A DNA stretch of 64,000 nt from Paenibacillus alginolyticus DSM 5050 = NBRC 15375 (GTDB taxonomy: Bacteria; Bacillota; Bacilli; Paenibacillales; NBRC-103111): the NCBI RefSeq assembly GCF_000422905.1, contig NZ_AUGY01000010.1:1-64000 (forward strand), given 5' to 3'. Below the pieces are notes generated by a model that saw nothing but the letters and a program-made list of their open reading frames with translations, was not told the DNA's origin and searched no databases. This document shows positions 50,661-59,159 of this stretch, piece by piece. Each line of letters opens with the position of its first letter. Position 1 is the stretch's first letter. A program made the position numbers and the translations under genes.

Positions 50661-50682
50661 CTAGATACTTTTTTCTATAAAA

Positions 50683-50722
50683 AGACCGGAACTCCAAGGA
50701 AATAAGGGGTTCCGGTTTCTTT
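50683..50722 (+). terminator. Terminator of the NIPSNAP/AKR operon
   Basis: AGACCGGAACTCC pairs with GGGGTTCCGGTTT (one mismatch), then CTTT. Confidence 0.65.
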
Positions 50723-50814
50723 AGGCTTTTACTAACTTGTCTCTAAAGTATATATAATATTCTCCTTTGAAGGCAATAATATTCAATGCTGTTGATTATA
50801 CAACAGTTCATCCT

Positions 50815-50919
50815 ATGATTTATTCAAGCAATCTGCTCGCAGGTACGTTCACGTTGACTGCCGCCGGCCATTCGTACAACGCGTGCCTGGGATTCAAGTG
50901 CGTTGATAATGCGAATTAG
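50815..50919 (+). pseudogene. Short protein remnant, unrecognised
   Basis: ATG 50815 opens a 34-codon frame: MIYSSNLLAGTFTLTAAGHS followed by YNACLGFKCVDNAN. The composition is protein-like (beta-strand pattern, two Cys) but there is no ribosome site and the piece is flanked by intergenic repeats. Probably the tail of a lost secreted or surface gene. Confidence 0.25.
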
Positions 50920-50937
50920 TGAATTGAATTGGGGAAG

Positions 50938-51010
50938 AGTTGTACGGTGTACAACAATTCCGTGGAAAACGTGGATTAGCTTGCATAATGTTGTATAACG
51001 TGCAACAAGA
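50938..51010. repeat. GTTGTAC-type palindromic repeats
   Basis: GTTGTAC-GGT-GTACAAC (50939-50955) is a perfect hairpin; GTTGTATAACGTGCAAC (50990-51006) is an imperfect second one, and CTGTTG-ATTATA-CAACAG lies at about 50788-50805. The block resembles 17884-17945. It is a candidate dispersed repeat; it also lies just downstream of the minus-strand regulator gene and may end its transcript. Confidence 0.5.
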
Positions 51011-51054
51011 TGCGGATAATCAAGCGAATGTTTGAAACATTTACGTCTAGTGTG

Positions 51055-51984
51055 TTACATACTTTGCATTAACTTTCTTGATTCTAAATAAAGCACCTGA
51101 ATAAACTTCTTTGTGTTTTGCCGGATCAAGCCGAAAGCTGAAGAATCCTCATTCTCCAGTTCTTTCATTTTTTTACGAATATCGCTCAGGTCAAAAAACT
51201 TTGTAGAGTACTGCTCGAACTTGGGATTCGAATAATCAATTAATCCTAGGGATGCCAAGTGGGTTAGCGCTTGGTTTATGGCTCGCCGCACCCGTTGTTC
51301 AGCCGCTTTGATCTCTTTTTTTAAGTCAAGAGCGGAAGCGGAGGGGCCTAATTTTTTAAAAGCGATATGATGGTATATGTCATGAAGCTGCGGAAAGCCC
51401 TGTTCCTGTGGATGATCCGCCTCATAACGGTACAAATAATCGAGCATCTCTAGTAAGTCTTTGCTGCCGGCTTCTCCAATAAGTCCAAGGTCCGATAACA
51501 TATAATTTCCACAAGTGATGATATTTTTTTCATGGGAAGGCTGCTCTTTCTCCGTTAATGCGCCGCTAAAGCCGACAGCACTGAGAGATTTTTGGATATT
51601 TCGAAGGGATTGGTGCATGCGCAGCAATTCTGAAACCTTGCGAATAACAGCGATAACTTCCAAACGATTTATGGGCTTGGTGATATAATATTCAATTCCG
51701 CAGGCATAAGCTTTGACGATCATTTCCTTTGACTCTATTTGAGAAATCATAATGATTTTCCCTTCGAAGCTTCCGGATAGCTTCCGAACAGTCTCTATGC
51801 CGTCGCGAACTGGCATTAGTAAATCGATTAGCACAATATCTACTTGCTTGAGTTCGAGCAAAGTGAGATCAACATCCGCCCCGTCAGGAGCTTCGCCTAC
51901 CACACTTCCTAAATCCTCATCCTCGATAATTTGTTCCAGCATGGAACGGATAGCCGGATCGTCATCGATAATAAAAAAACGCAT
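51055..51984 (-). CDS. Response regulator, GlnL (YcbB) type
   Basis: The 309-residue regulator has a receiver (FFIIDDDPAIRSMLEQI, Asp54 in VLIDLLMPVRDG, Lys in YYITKPINRLE) and a C-terminal YcbB-type DNA-binding region (AEQRVRRAINQALTHLASLGLIDYSNPKFEQYSTKFFDL). In B. subtilis GlnK/GlnL controls glutamine use. Here the pair is divergent from a dicarboxylate symporter, aspartase and malic enzyme, so it probably senses aspartate or a C4 acid. Four bases separate it from the kinase gene. Confidence 0.85.
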   Translation of the reverse strand: MRFFIIDDDPAIRSMLEQIIEDEDLGSVVGEAPDGADVDLTLLELKQVDIVLIDLLMPVRDGIETVRKLSGSFEGKIIMISQIESKEMIVKAYACGIEYYITKPINRLEVIAVIRKVSELLRMHQSLRNIQKSLSAVGFSGALTEKEQPSHEKNIITCGNYMLSDLGLIGEAGSKDLLEMLDYLYRYEADHPQEQGFPQLHDIYHHIAFKKLGPSASALDLKKEIKAAEQRVRRAINQALTHLASLGLIDYSNPKFEQYSTKFFDLSDIRKKMKELENEDSSAFGLIRQNTKKFIQVLYLESRKLMQSM

Positions 51985-51988
51985 GGCG

Positions 51989-53260
51989 CTACTCTCCCTT
52001 TCCTATTTGGCTAATCGGCAATGTGATGGTGAAAATAGTGCCTGCGCCTTCGCTATTGGCTTGAACTTGGACGGTTCCGAGCAGTCGCTCTGTTTCCTGC
52101 TTCACATAAACCAAACCAATACCCGTCGAGGGATTGCCAGCTTGGTCGAATTTGGTCGTAAAGCCGGGCATAAAGATTTTCTCCCGATATTTTGGCTTAA
52201 TGCCCGGACCATTATCAATAACACTGAAAACGATAACGTCCATTTTACGTATAATCCCTATTCGAATAATGCCCAATTCCTCAAGTGCTTCAACAGCATT
52301 GGCAACCAAGTTATTGAGCAAAGACAATGTTGTGTACACATGACACAAAGGAAAGATACCCTCGGTTTGCAGCGTGAAATCGATTTTCTTGCTAAGTGAT
52401 TGGGCATACTTCTGATTGGAGCGCAGGACGATATCGGCCAATTCTTCCATCGGCATAAATTCGCTATCGTGCGATATTAAGCCGGATATACCGGCATATA
52501 TCCGTTGATTGTCCTTTTTGATCTCATGAACCTGCCCGGCGATTCGGAGAGCTTTTTGTGCCAATTCTTCCTGAAAAACATGCTGAGCATCATTTAACGA
52601 TTGATACAGCTCGTAGCTGTCACGGGCGATATTTTCCGCGTTGTGCAGCGTTTTCTTCAATTGAATGGTTTCCTCGTAAAGCCCAGAAATAAGCAGGAGC
52701 ATCTTCTCGTTTTCTTTACGCTTCTGCTCTTCAGCCGCTTTCGACTGTCTCAACTTGACCAAATTGAAAAAACCAAGCACGAAAAAACTTCGAAAAAAAG
52801 CAATGAGAACAATCTGATTCCAGGTTGCGAAAGTGGTCGTTTGCTCTAATGCCGAATAACGCAGCAAAAGCTCTGCCAACGTCGCAGCGATTTCACACGC
52901 CACACCTAGCGCTCCGACCAGTAGCGGTCGGTCATGACGACGGTTCATTCGAAATGCCGCGAAGGCAATCGCATAGGTCAAATAGTAGAAGAATACCGGA
53001 TAGTGATGCTGAAAAGCAGCTCCCCAGTTCCATTGCGGTTCGAGTACCATCTCAAGTCCCATGCGAAAGATCGCTACAGAGCTGCCGACAAGTAACCCAG
53101 AAATAAGCGGTGAAGGGGAACGGATCCAGAGTAGGAAAAGAAAAAAGGCAGGGGTGCCCAAGCTTACCCGAAAATCAGTATGAAACGGGTAAAAATTCAA
53201 TTCACCCGCGATAGGAACCGAAATGACCATCAGTATTAAAAGGAGCCATTTTTCTTTCAA
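51989..53260 (-). CDS. Sensor histidine kinase, GlnK (YcbA) type
   Basis: The 423-residue kinase has five to six N-terminal membrane segments (residues ~5-170), a coiled region, a degenerate His box in IAGQVHEIKKDNQRIYAGISGLI and an ATPase domain (NNLVANAVEAL, VIDNGPGIKPKYREKIF, GIGLVYV). The many-helix membrane sensor rather than an extracellular PAS is typical of YcbA. The start is TTG 53260, with AAAGGAGG about 13 bases upstream, an unusually long spacing. Confidence 0.82.
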   Translation of the reverse strand: MKEKWLLLILMVISVPIAGELNFYPFHTDFRVSLGTPAFFLFLLWIRSPSPLISGLLVGSSVAIFRMGLEMVLEPQWNWGAAFQHHYPVFFYYLTYAIAFAAFRMNRRHDRPLLVGALGVACEIAATLAELLLRYSALEQTTTFATWNQIVLIAFFRSFFVLGFFNLVKLRQSKAAEEQKRKENEKMLLLISGLYEETIQLKKTLHNAENIARDSYELYQSLNDAQHVFQEELAQKALRIAGQVHEIKKDNQRIYAGISGLISHDSEFMPMEELADIVLRSNQKYAQSLSKKIDFTLQTEGIFPLCHVYTTLSLLNNLVANAVEALEELGIIRIGIIRKMDVIVFSVIDNGPGIKPKYREKIFMPGFTTKFDQAGNPSTGIGLVYVKQETERLLGTVQVQANSEGAGTIFTITLPISQIGKGE

Positions 53261-53414
53261 TGCGGTTTTCCAGCCTCCTTTCTAAACAGCTTAACAGTTT
53301 TTCGACATCATTTGTATGATTCCTCCATGGACATAGATATGCCATATTCTTCATTATTCCAAAAAACGAGATGAACCATTCGACGAGGATGGACCAAAGA
53401 ATTTTTGATCAACA

Positions 53415-53453
53415 TGTAGATTCATCTAGATTGCTGTAGATTCCCCGTACAAT
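53415..53453 (+). promoter_or_regulatory. Symporter promoter with three 10-bp direct repeats
   Basis: TGTAGATTCA, TCTAGATTGC and TGTAGATTCC stand head to tail at 53415, 53425 and 53435 with an exact 10-base period, covering the -35 region. A TACAAT -10 follows at 53448-53453. The arrangement puts three regulator subunits on one face of the helix and is the likely binding array of the GlnL-type regulator. Confidence 0.55.
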
Positions 53454-53487
53454 AAACACATTCAAGGCGTTTTAAGTTTCACACTAA

Positions 53488-53502
53488 AGAAAGCGCTTTA
53501 CA
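53488..53502 (+). promoter_or_regulatory. Candidate cre site (carbon catabolite repression)
   Basis: AGAAAGCGCTTTAC matches the CcpA consensus TGWAANCGNTNWCA at 11 of 14 positions including the central CG. It lies between the -10 box and the start codon of the symporter gene, a repressing position. Confidence 0.5.
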
Positions 53503-53525
53503 TTTTTATGAAAAGGGGAATTATG

Positions 53526-54791
53526 ATGAAAAAATTTGGTTTGGCTTTTCAAATCTTATTTGGACTACTATTAGGGATTATTGTCGGGGCTATTTTTTAT
53601 GGTAATCCAACCATCGAAAGTTATTTAAAACCGGCAGGAGACATTTTCATTCGTCTGATTAAAATGATCGTCGTTCCCATTGTCGTTTCCTCGCTGATTG
53701 TCGGAGTAGCGGGAGTTGGAGATATTAAAAAGCTTGGAAGACTTGGAGGTAAAACGCTTCTTTATTTTGAAATCGTAACGACGATTGCTATTATTTTCGG
53801 CTTGATCATTGCGAATGTCTTTCATCCCGGAGCTGGAGTCGATATGGCTGGACTAGCTAAATCGGATATAACGAAATATGTCGAAGCGACGAAAACTGTG
53901 ACCAGTCACAGCTTCGCCGATACATTCGTCAATATCGTTCCGAATAACATCTTCCAATCATTAGCAGCCGGTGACATGCTGGCCATCATTTTCTTCTCCG
54001 TATTGTTTGGCCTTGGCGTTGCCGCGATTGGCGATAAAGGAAAGCCGGTTTTATCTTTTTTCCAGGGCGTTGCCGAATCGATGTTTTGGGTGACGAACCA
54101 AATTATGAAATTTGCGCCGATCGGTGTCTTCGGCTTGATTGGTGTAACCGTATCCAAATTCGGTGTCGGCTCTTTGCTTCCTTTGGGGAAATTAGTGATT
54201 GCTGTATATGTCGGCATGTTCCTATTTGTAGTTATCGTGCTTGGTTTGATTGCTAAGCTTTGCGGTACCAGCCTATGGGCAATTATCCGCATTTTAAAAG
54301 ATGAACTCATTCTAGCTTACTCTACAGCAAGCTCCGAAACAGCACTTCCAAAAATGATGGAAAAAATGGAGAAGTTCGGCGTACCGAAGGCGATTACATC
54401 CTTCGTCGTTCCAATAGGATATTCGTTTAATTTGGATGGCTCCACGTTATATCAAGCGATAGCTGCATTATTTATCGCACAAATGTATGGGATCCATATG
54501 TCGATTAGCTCTCAAATCATGTTGATGCTTGTCTTAATGCTCACTTCAAAGGGAATTGCTGGTGTACCAGGCGCTTCGTTCGTCGTCCTGCTTGCTACCC
54601 TTGGATCTGTAGGGATTCCGCTCGAAGGTCTTGCTTTTATCGCAGGTATTGACCGTATTCTGGATATGGCACGTACAGTAGTTAACGTAATTGGTAATTC
54701 TATGGCTGCAGTGGTCATGGCCAAATGGGAAGGTCAGTACGATAAAAGCAAAGGAAAGCAATATTTAGAGTCGGTCAAGAAGGCTGCGTAA
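53526..54791 (+). CDS. Dicarboxylate/amino acid:cation symporter (DAACS family)
   Basis: The ~421-residue carrier has the GltP/DctA layout: FRLIKMIVVP-like segment (IFIRLIKMIVVPIVVSSLI), the serine-rich hairpin AYSTASSETALPKMM, the NLDGSTLYQ motif after SFVVPIGYSF, and AGVPGASFVVL with the conserved end IDRILDMARTVVNVIGNSMAA. It imports C4-dicarboxylates, aspartate or glutamate with cations. ATG 53526 (or 53523) follows AAAAGGGG; ATG 53508 overlaps that site. It heads the operon with aspartase and malic enzyme. Confidence 0.92.
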   Translation: MKKFGLAFQILFGLLLGIIVGAIFYGNPTIESYLKPAGDIFIRLIKMIVVPIVVSSLIVGVAGVGDIKKLGRLGGKTLLYFEIVTTIAIIFGLIIANVFHPGAGVDMAGLAKSDITKYVEATKTVTSHSFADTFVNIVPNNIFQSLAAGDMLAIIFFSVLFGLGVAAIGDKGKPVLSFFQGVAESMFWVTNQIMKFAPIGVFGLIGVTVSKFGVGSLLPLGKLVIAVYVGMFLFVVIVLGLIAKLCGTSLWAIIRILKDELILAYSTASSETALPKMMEKMEKFGVPKAITSFVVPIGYSFNLDGSTLYQAIAALFIAQMYGIHMSISSQIMLMLVLMLTSKGIAGVPGASFVVLLATLGSVGIPLEGLAFIAGIDRILDMARTVVNVIGNSMAAVVMAKWEGQYDKSKGKQYLESVKKAA

Positions 54792-54815
54792 GAAAATTTC
54801 GAGGGGGAAATAACC

Positions 54816-56240
54816 ATGACAACAGCTCAACAAAGGATGGAAAAAGATTTTCTAGGTTCAAAGGAAGTGCCTTCTGACGCCTATTACGGCATTCAAACCA
54901 TGCGCGCAGTAGAAAATTTCCCGATTACTGGCTACCGCATTCACGAAGAATTGATACGTGCGATGGCGACTGTGAAACACGCGGCTGCAGCAGCGAACAT
55001 GGAGATCAGGCAGTTGAATCCGCAGATTGGGCATGCCGTTGTGCAAGCAGCACAAGAAATAATGGATGGTAAATGGCATGATCAATTTATCGTCGATCCG
55101 ATACAAGGCGGAGCAGGTACGTCCATCAATATGAATACCAATGAGGTCATCGCCAACCGGGCAATCGAGATTCTCGGGGGAATCAAGGGCGATTATTTTA
55201 AAGTAAGTCCGAACTCGCATGTGAATATGGCCCAGTCTACCAACGATGCTTTTCCGACGGCGATTCATATTGCAACACTTTCATTAATTGAAAAGCTGCT
55301 CGTGACGATGGATGAGATGCTCGCCGCGTTTCGCAAAAAAGCCGTGCAATTCGACGGGGTTATCAAAATGGGGCGGACTCATCTTCAGGATGGCGTGCCG
55401 ATCCGCCTCGGGCAGGAATTTGAGGCTTACAGCCGGGTACTGGAACGCGATATCAAGCGAATCAAGCAGACCCGCGACCATTTGTACGAAGTCAACATGG
55501 GGGCAACTGCTGTTGGAACCGGTTTGAATGCCGATCCCCGCTATATTAAGCGGGTCGTTGAATTGCTCGCTGAGCTTAGCGGGCTGCCGCTTACCAATGC
55601 GGATCACCTGGTGGACGCAACTCAGAATACAGATGCCTATACCGAGGTGTCTGCTGCATTGAAAGTTTGCATGATCAACATGTCGAAGATTGCCAACGAC
55701 TTACGATTGCTCGCATCCGGACCGCGTGCTGGGCTTGGAGAGCTGAACCTGCCTGCACGGCAACCCGGCTCGTCGATCATGCCGGGCAAGGTAAATCCGG
55801 TTATGGCTGAGGTCGTCAATCAGGTAGCTTTCCAGGTTATCGGAAATGACCATACGATTTGCCTTGCCTCTGAAGCGGGGCAGCTCGAGCTTAACGTGAT
55901 GGAGCCTGTGCTCGTGTTCAATTTACTTCAATCGCTCAGCATGATGAATCAAGTTTTCAAGGTTTTCCGTGTGCATTGTTTGGAAGAAATCGAAGCGAAT
56001 GTAGAGCGCTGCAAGGAGTATGTGGAGAAAAGTGTTGGGGTCATTACCGCGCTCAACCCGCATCTGGGCTATGAAGTCGTAGCTAGGATCGCACGTGAAG
56101 CGATTCTGACGGGTCGTCCGGTTCGGGAGCTGTGCCTTCTATATAATGTCTTAACGGAAGAGGAGCTCGAGATTATCCTCGATCCTTATGAAATGACGAA
56201 TCCGGGTATCGCAGGAGCGGAGTTATTGAACAAGAACTAA
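54816..56240 (+). CDS. aspA: Aspartate ammonia-lyase
   Basis: 474 residues with the aspartase/fumarase signature GSSIMPGKVNP, substrate-site stretches GAGTSINMNTNEV, SPNSHVNMAQSTNDAFPTA and GRTHLQDGVPIRLGQEF. The sequence follows aspartase rather than class II fumarase (START EKDFLGSKEVPSDAYYGIQTMRA). It converts L-aspartate to fumarate and ammonia. GAGGGGG precedes the ATG, 24 bases after the symporter stop, so imported aspartate can be processed directly. Confidence 0.9.
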   Translation: MTTAQQRMEKDFLGSKEVPSDAYYGIQTMRAVENFPITGYRIHEELIRAMATVKHAAAAANMEIRQLNPQIGHAVVQAAQEIMDGKWHDQFIVDPIQGGAGTSINMNTNEVIANRAIEILGGIKGDYFKVSPNSHVNMAQSTNDAFPTAIHIATLSLIEKLLVTMDEMLAAFRKKAVQFDGVIKMGRTHLQDGVPIRLGQEFEAYSRVLERDIKRIKQTRDHLYEVNMGATAVGTGLNADPRYIKRVVELLAELSGLPLTNADHLVDATQNTDAYTEVSAALKVCMINMSKIANDLRLLASGPRAGLGELNLPARQPGSSIMPGKVNPVMAEVVNQVAFQVIGNDHTICLASEAGQLELNVMEPVLVFNLLQSLSMMNQVFKVFRVHCLEEIEANVERCKEYVEKSVGVITALNPHLGYEVVARIAREAILTGRPVRELCLLYNVLTEEELEIILDPYEMTNPGIAGAELLNKN

Positions 56241-56291
56241 GAGGAACTGCGGAATCCGTTTCACAAAATTATAGGGAGTGTGTGCAAAAAA

Positions 56292-57713
56292 ATGTCAGTG
56301 TCAAGCAGTGCCAGTACTTATATGATATTTCGGCTTCAAATCGATAAAGAACTAACCTCGTTCGGCGATATCGCCGGAGTCATTGAAGGGACAAACGGCG
56401 ATATTGTGGGAATTGATGTTATCTCCTCTGGCCGTACCCACACTGTCCGCGATATAACCGTCAATGTATTAGATCAAGCTCATAGCCAACAGATCGATGA
56501 ATCGCTTCAGAAGCTAAGCGGTGTCAAGGTGATTCACGTGTCGGACCGTACTTTCCTCGTGCACTTGGGAGGGAAAATCGAGATTGCCTCCAAAATTCCG
56601 GTAAAAAACCGTGACGATTTGTCACGGGTATACACCCCAGGTGTCGCCAAAGTCTGCACAGCTATTGCGGAACAGCCGAGTAAGGCTTATTCATTAACGA
56701 TCAAAAGGAATATGATCGCGGTGGTGTCGGACGGAACGGCTGTCCTTGGGCTTGGCGACATCGGACCGATGGCGGCCATGCCGGTGATGGAAGGCAAGGC
56801 CATGCTGTTCAAAGAATTCGCAGGTGTGGACGCATTTCCTATTTGCTTGGATACGAAAGACCCTGATGAAATTGTAAGCATCGTAAAAGCAATGGCTCCC
56901 GCATTCGGAGGCATTAATTTGGAGGACATTTCATCACCGCGCTGCTTCGAAATTGAGGAGCGTTTGAAGAAGGAATTAGATATACCGGTGTTTCACGATG
57001 ACCAACACGGAACGGCTGTCGTCCTTCTGGCCGGCTTGTTGAATGCGCTCAAAATAACCGGCAAGCAAATGTCGGATATTAAGGTTGTTGTGAACGGTAT
57101 CGGCGCAGCGGGCATCGCTTGCTCTAAAATGCTGCTCGCCGCCGGTGTGCATAATTTGATCGGGGTGGACCGCTATGGCGCCATTCATCGGGATGCTCAT
57201 TACGACAACCCTCATTGGACGGAGTTTGCTAAGATGACGAATCCGAACTTGGAAGTCGGCAGCTTGTCCGAAGTTATCAAGAATGCGGATGTTTTTATCG
57301 GCGTTTCGGCTCCGAATATTTTAAAGGTGGAGGATGTCCAGTCCATGGCGAAAGATCCGATCGTCTTTGCGATGGCCAACCCGATTCCAGAGATCGATCC
57401 GGAGCAGGCCAAGCCTTACGTTAGGGTCATGGCTACTGGAAGGTCTGATAAACCAAATCAAATCAACAACGTGCTTTGCTTCCCCGGCATTTTCCGTGGT
57501 GCACTGGATTGTAGGGCAAGCGAAATCAATGAAGCTATGAAGCTTGCGGCTGCACAAGCGATTGCATCAGTCGTAACGGATGAAGAATTGAACGAAACCT
57601 ATATTATTCCTAGTGTATTTAACCAGAAAGTGGTTGAAAAGGTAAGAGAGGCAGTTATTGAAGCGGCTTACCGTACCGGGGTTGCTCGAAAAAGCATGAG
57701 AGAATCCAATTAG
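56292..57713 (+). CDS. Malic enzyme with N-terminal ACT domain
   Basis: 473 residues. About residues 8-80 form an ACT-type regulatory domain (FRLQIDKELTSFGDIAGVIEGTNGDIVGIDVI). The catalytic part has Tyr in RVYTPGVA, Lys in LTIKRNMIAVVSDGTAVLGLGDIG, metal site GGINLEDISSPRCFEIE and VFHDDQHGTA, and NAD(P) loop VVNGIGAAGIA. It decarboxylates malate to pyruvate. AGGGAGTG precedes ATG 56292; a GTG at 56280 overlaps it. Fumarase, needed between aspartase and this enzyme, is not in the operon. Confidence 0.92.
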   Translation: MSVSSSASTYMIFRLQIDKELTSFGDIAGVIEGTNGDIVGIDVISSGRTHTVRDITVNVLDQAHSQQIDESLQKLSGVKVIHVSDRTFLVHLGGKIEIASKIPVKNRDDLSRVYTPGVAKVCTAIAEQPSKAYSLTIKRNMIAVVSDGTAVLGLGDIGPMAAMPVMEGKAMLFKEFAGVDAFPICLDTKDPDEIVSIVKAMAPAFGGINLEDISSPRCFEIEERLKKELDIPVFHDDQHGTAVVLLAGLLNALKITGKQMSDIKVVVNGIGAAGIACSKMLLAAGVHNLIGVDRYGAIHRDAHYDNPHWTEFAKMTNPNLEVGSLSEVIKNADVFIGVSAPNILKVEDVQSMAKDPIVFAMANPIPEIDPEQAKPYVRVMATGRSDKPNQINNVLCFPGIFRGALDCRASEINEAMKLAAAQAIASVVTDEELNETYIIPSVFNQKVVEKVREAVIEAAYRTGVARKSMRESN

Positions 57714-57754
57714 ATACAAAAAATAAAAGACAATTCGATATTCTCTAGAATATC

Positions 57755-57790
57755 CAACAAAGGAGCTTGCCGTGGCAAGCTCCTTTGTTG
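57755..57790 (+). terminator. Terminator of the symporter/aspA/malic enzyme operon
   Basis: CAACAAAGGAGCTTGC pairs perfectly (16 bp) with GCAAGCTCCTTTGTTG around CGTG. The flanking tail is not T-rich beyond the stem. Confidence 0.7.
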
Positions 57791-57968
57791 AGCTCTAACC
57801 GTCTTTTGTTGTAGTAACAGTTCATTAGATCATGTGCTTGTCACTTCTTCGCAACCGTTCGTTTTTTTATTGATAAAGACGGCTGAGTTGCTAATAAGCT
57901 GGAGTTCTCGGAATATACTAAAGCATAATCATTTTTAGGAAAGGAATCCGAGCCATTAGGAGGATTTC

Positions 57969-58172
57969 ATGAAAACGCTTCAACAAGACAGTGAATTCGA
58001 TAACGCTATTCTCTTTGGACAATACGTGATGGTTTTGACCGAATGGAAATGGATAGGCGGCGGACTTATTGAGAGCTACGATGAAAAGGGTGTCCTAGTG
58101 GGTGGCAGACTATATTCCCGCAGCAAATCAACATTCATTATATCTCCACCACCTCAATGTTATGTGAAATGA
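57969..58172 (+). CDS. Small uncharacterised protein
   Basis: A 67-residue soluble protein (MKTLQQDSEFDNAILFGQYV ... GGGLIESYDEKGVLVGGRLYSR). TAGGAGG lies 5 bases before the ATG. The IGGGLIESYDEKGVLVGG segment suggests a small beta barrel. It is followed after 28 bases by another small gene on the same strand. No family recognised. Confidence 0.6.
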   Translation: MKTLQQDSEFDNAILFGQYVMVLTEWKWIGGGLIESYDEKGVLVGGRLYSRSKSTFIISPPPQCYVK

Positions 58173-58200
58173 AATTTTAAAAAATAAGGCGGTGAATTTT

Positions 58201-58368
58201 GTGAAAGTGGAAAAAGACAAAACGCATCCCATTTACTATGACGGAACGATGTCGGAGAAACTAACAAAAGATCAGAAGGGAATAACCCAACGACCCAAGG
58301 AAATCAAGCTGGATGATGATGTTCGTCGTTTTCTATCGGGTAATCCATATCCGTGGAAGGGGGTATGA
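58201..58368 (+). CDS. Small uncharacterised protein, second gene of a pair
   Basis: A 55-codon gene starting at GTG 58201, with AAGGCGGTGA 6 bases upstream: MKVEKDKTHPIYYDGTMSEK then LTKDQKGITQRPKEIKLDDD and VRRFLSGNPYPWKGV. Highly charged, no signal or membrane segment. Good ribosome site, codon-like composition and position right behind the previous small gene support it. Function unknown. Confidence 0.5.
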   Translation: MKVEKDKTHPIYYDGTMSEKLTKDQKGITQRPKEIKLDDDVRRFLSGNPYPWKGV

Positions 58369-58410
58369 GGATCCGGCTGAAAGAATACCGCATAACCGCC
58401 TTCCAGTGAC

Positions 58411-59083
58411 TTACTCCTTCAATGAACCAATCATTACACCTTTGGCGAAATATCTCTGAACAAACGGGTAAATAAGCACGATTGGAGTTACTACGATTAT
58501 AATGGTGGCCATTTTCAAGGAATTTCCGGTCACCTGGATTTTATCCAGCAGCTCGTAGTTCGTGCCCGCCGCCTGATTGAGCGTATCTCGCATAGCTTCA
58601 GCCGAGGCCAGCATCTCCTGCAGAATTGTGGATAAAGGCCGCAAAGCAGCATCTCGGACAAAGAATGCTCCAGTAAACCAATCGTTCCAATGGTTGACCG
58701 CGTTAAACAGCGTTGGTGAAGAATATAACCAATGTAAAGAATTTAACGCCAGGCATAGTCTTTGATTTCACTGCAAAGGCGGCCATAGCAGTCAGGAATA
58801 CAGCTGAGATCGTGCCAAGTATCGTACGGAATGCCGAGACGGCAAAGGCCGAGCCGATGTTGGAAGAGATAAACACTTCATGGTAATTTTCAAGCGACCA
58901 GATTCTCGGCCAGAAAAAAATGCCGCCTCTTTCGGCGTCTTTACCTGGGTTGAACGATAAAGCAAATACGTTAAGAAAGGGGAGGATGATCATCAGACAT
59001 AGTAGAAAAATAAGAAGGAAATTGACAACTTTTAATGTTTTTTCTCCGCTGCTAAGCTTGTAGAATTCTGTTCCCATGGCCAC
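58411..59083 (-). pseudogene. Sugar ABC permease (LplC type) with internal deletion
   Basis: The N-terminal part (59083 to about 58710) encodes membrane segments 1-3 of an LplC-like permease, ending TMPGVKFFTLVIFFTN. The C-terminal part continues in another frame as FNAVNHWNDWFTGAFFVRDAALRPLSTILQEML to the usual end TPIVLIYPFVQRYFAKGVMIGSLKE. The stretch between, about 80 codons that include the EAA loop contacting the ATPase, is missing at about 58710-58720. The gene cannot make a working permease, so the whole transporter is probably dead. Confidence 0.8.
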
Positions 59084-59159
59084 TCCCTCATTGTGAGGAC
59101 AAAGGCGATTTCATCCGAAGGGGACAAAACCGCCTCTGTCGCTATATGCATGCTAAAGT

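Noticed and set aside
35259..50684. Identical 16-mer TTTTTTCTATAAAAAG at 35259 and 50669
   Set aside because: Low-complexity and self-complementary; such a match can occur by chance in AT-rich intergenic DNA.
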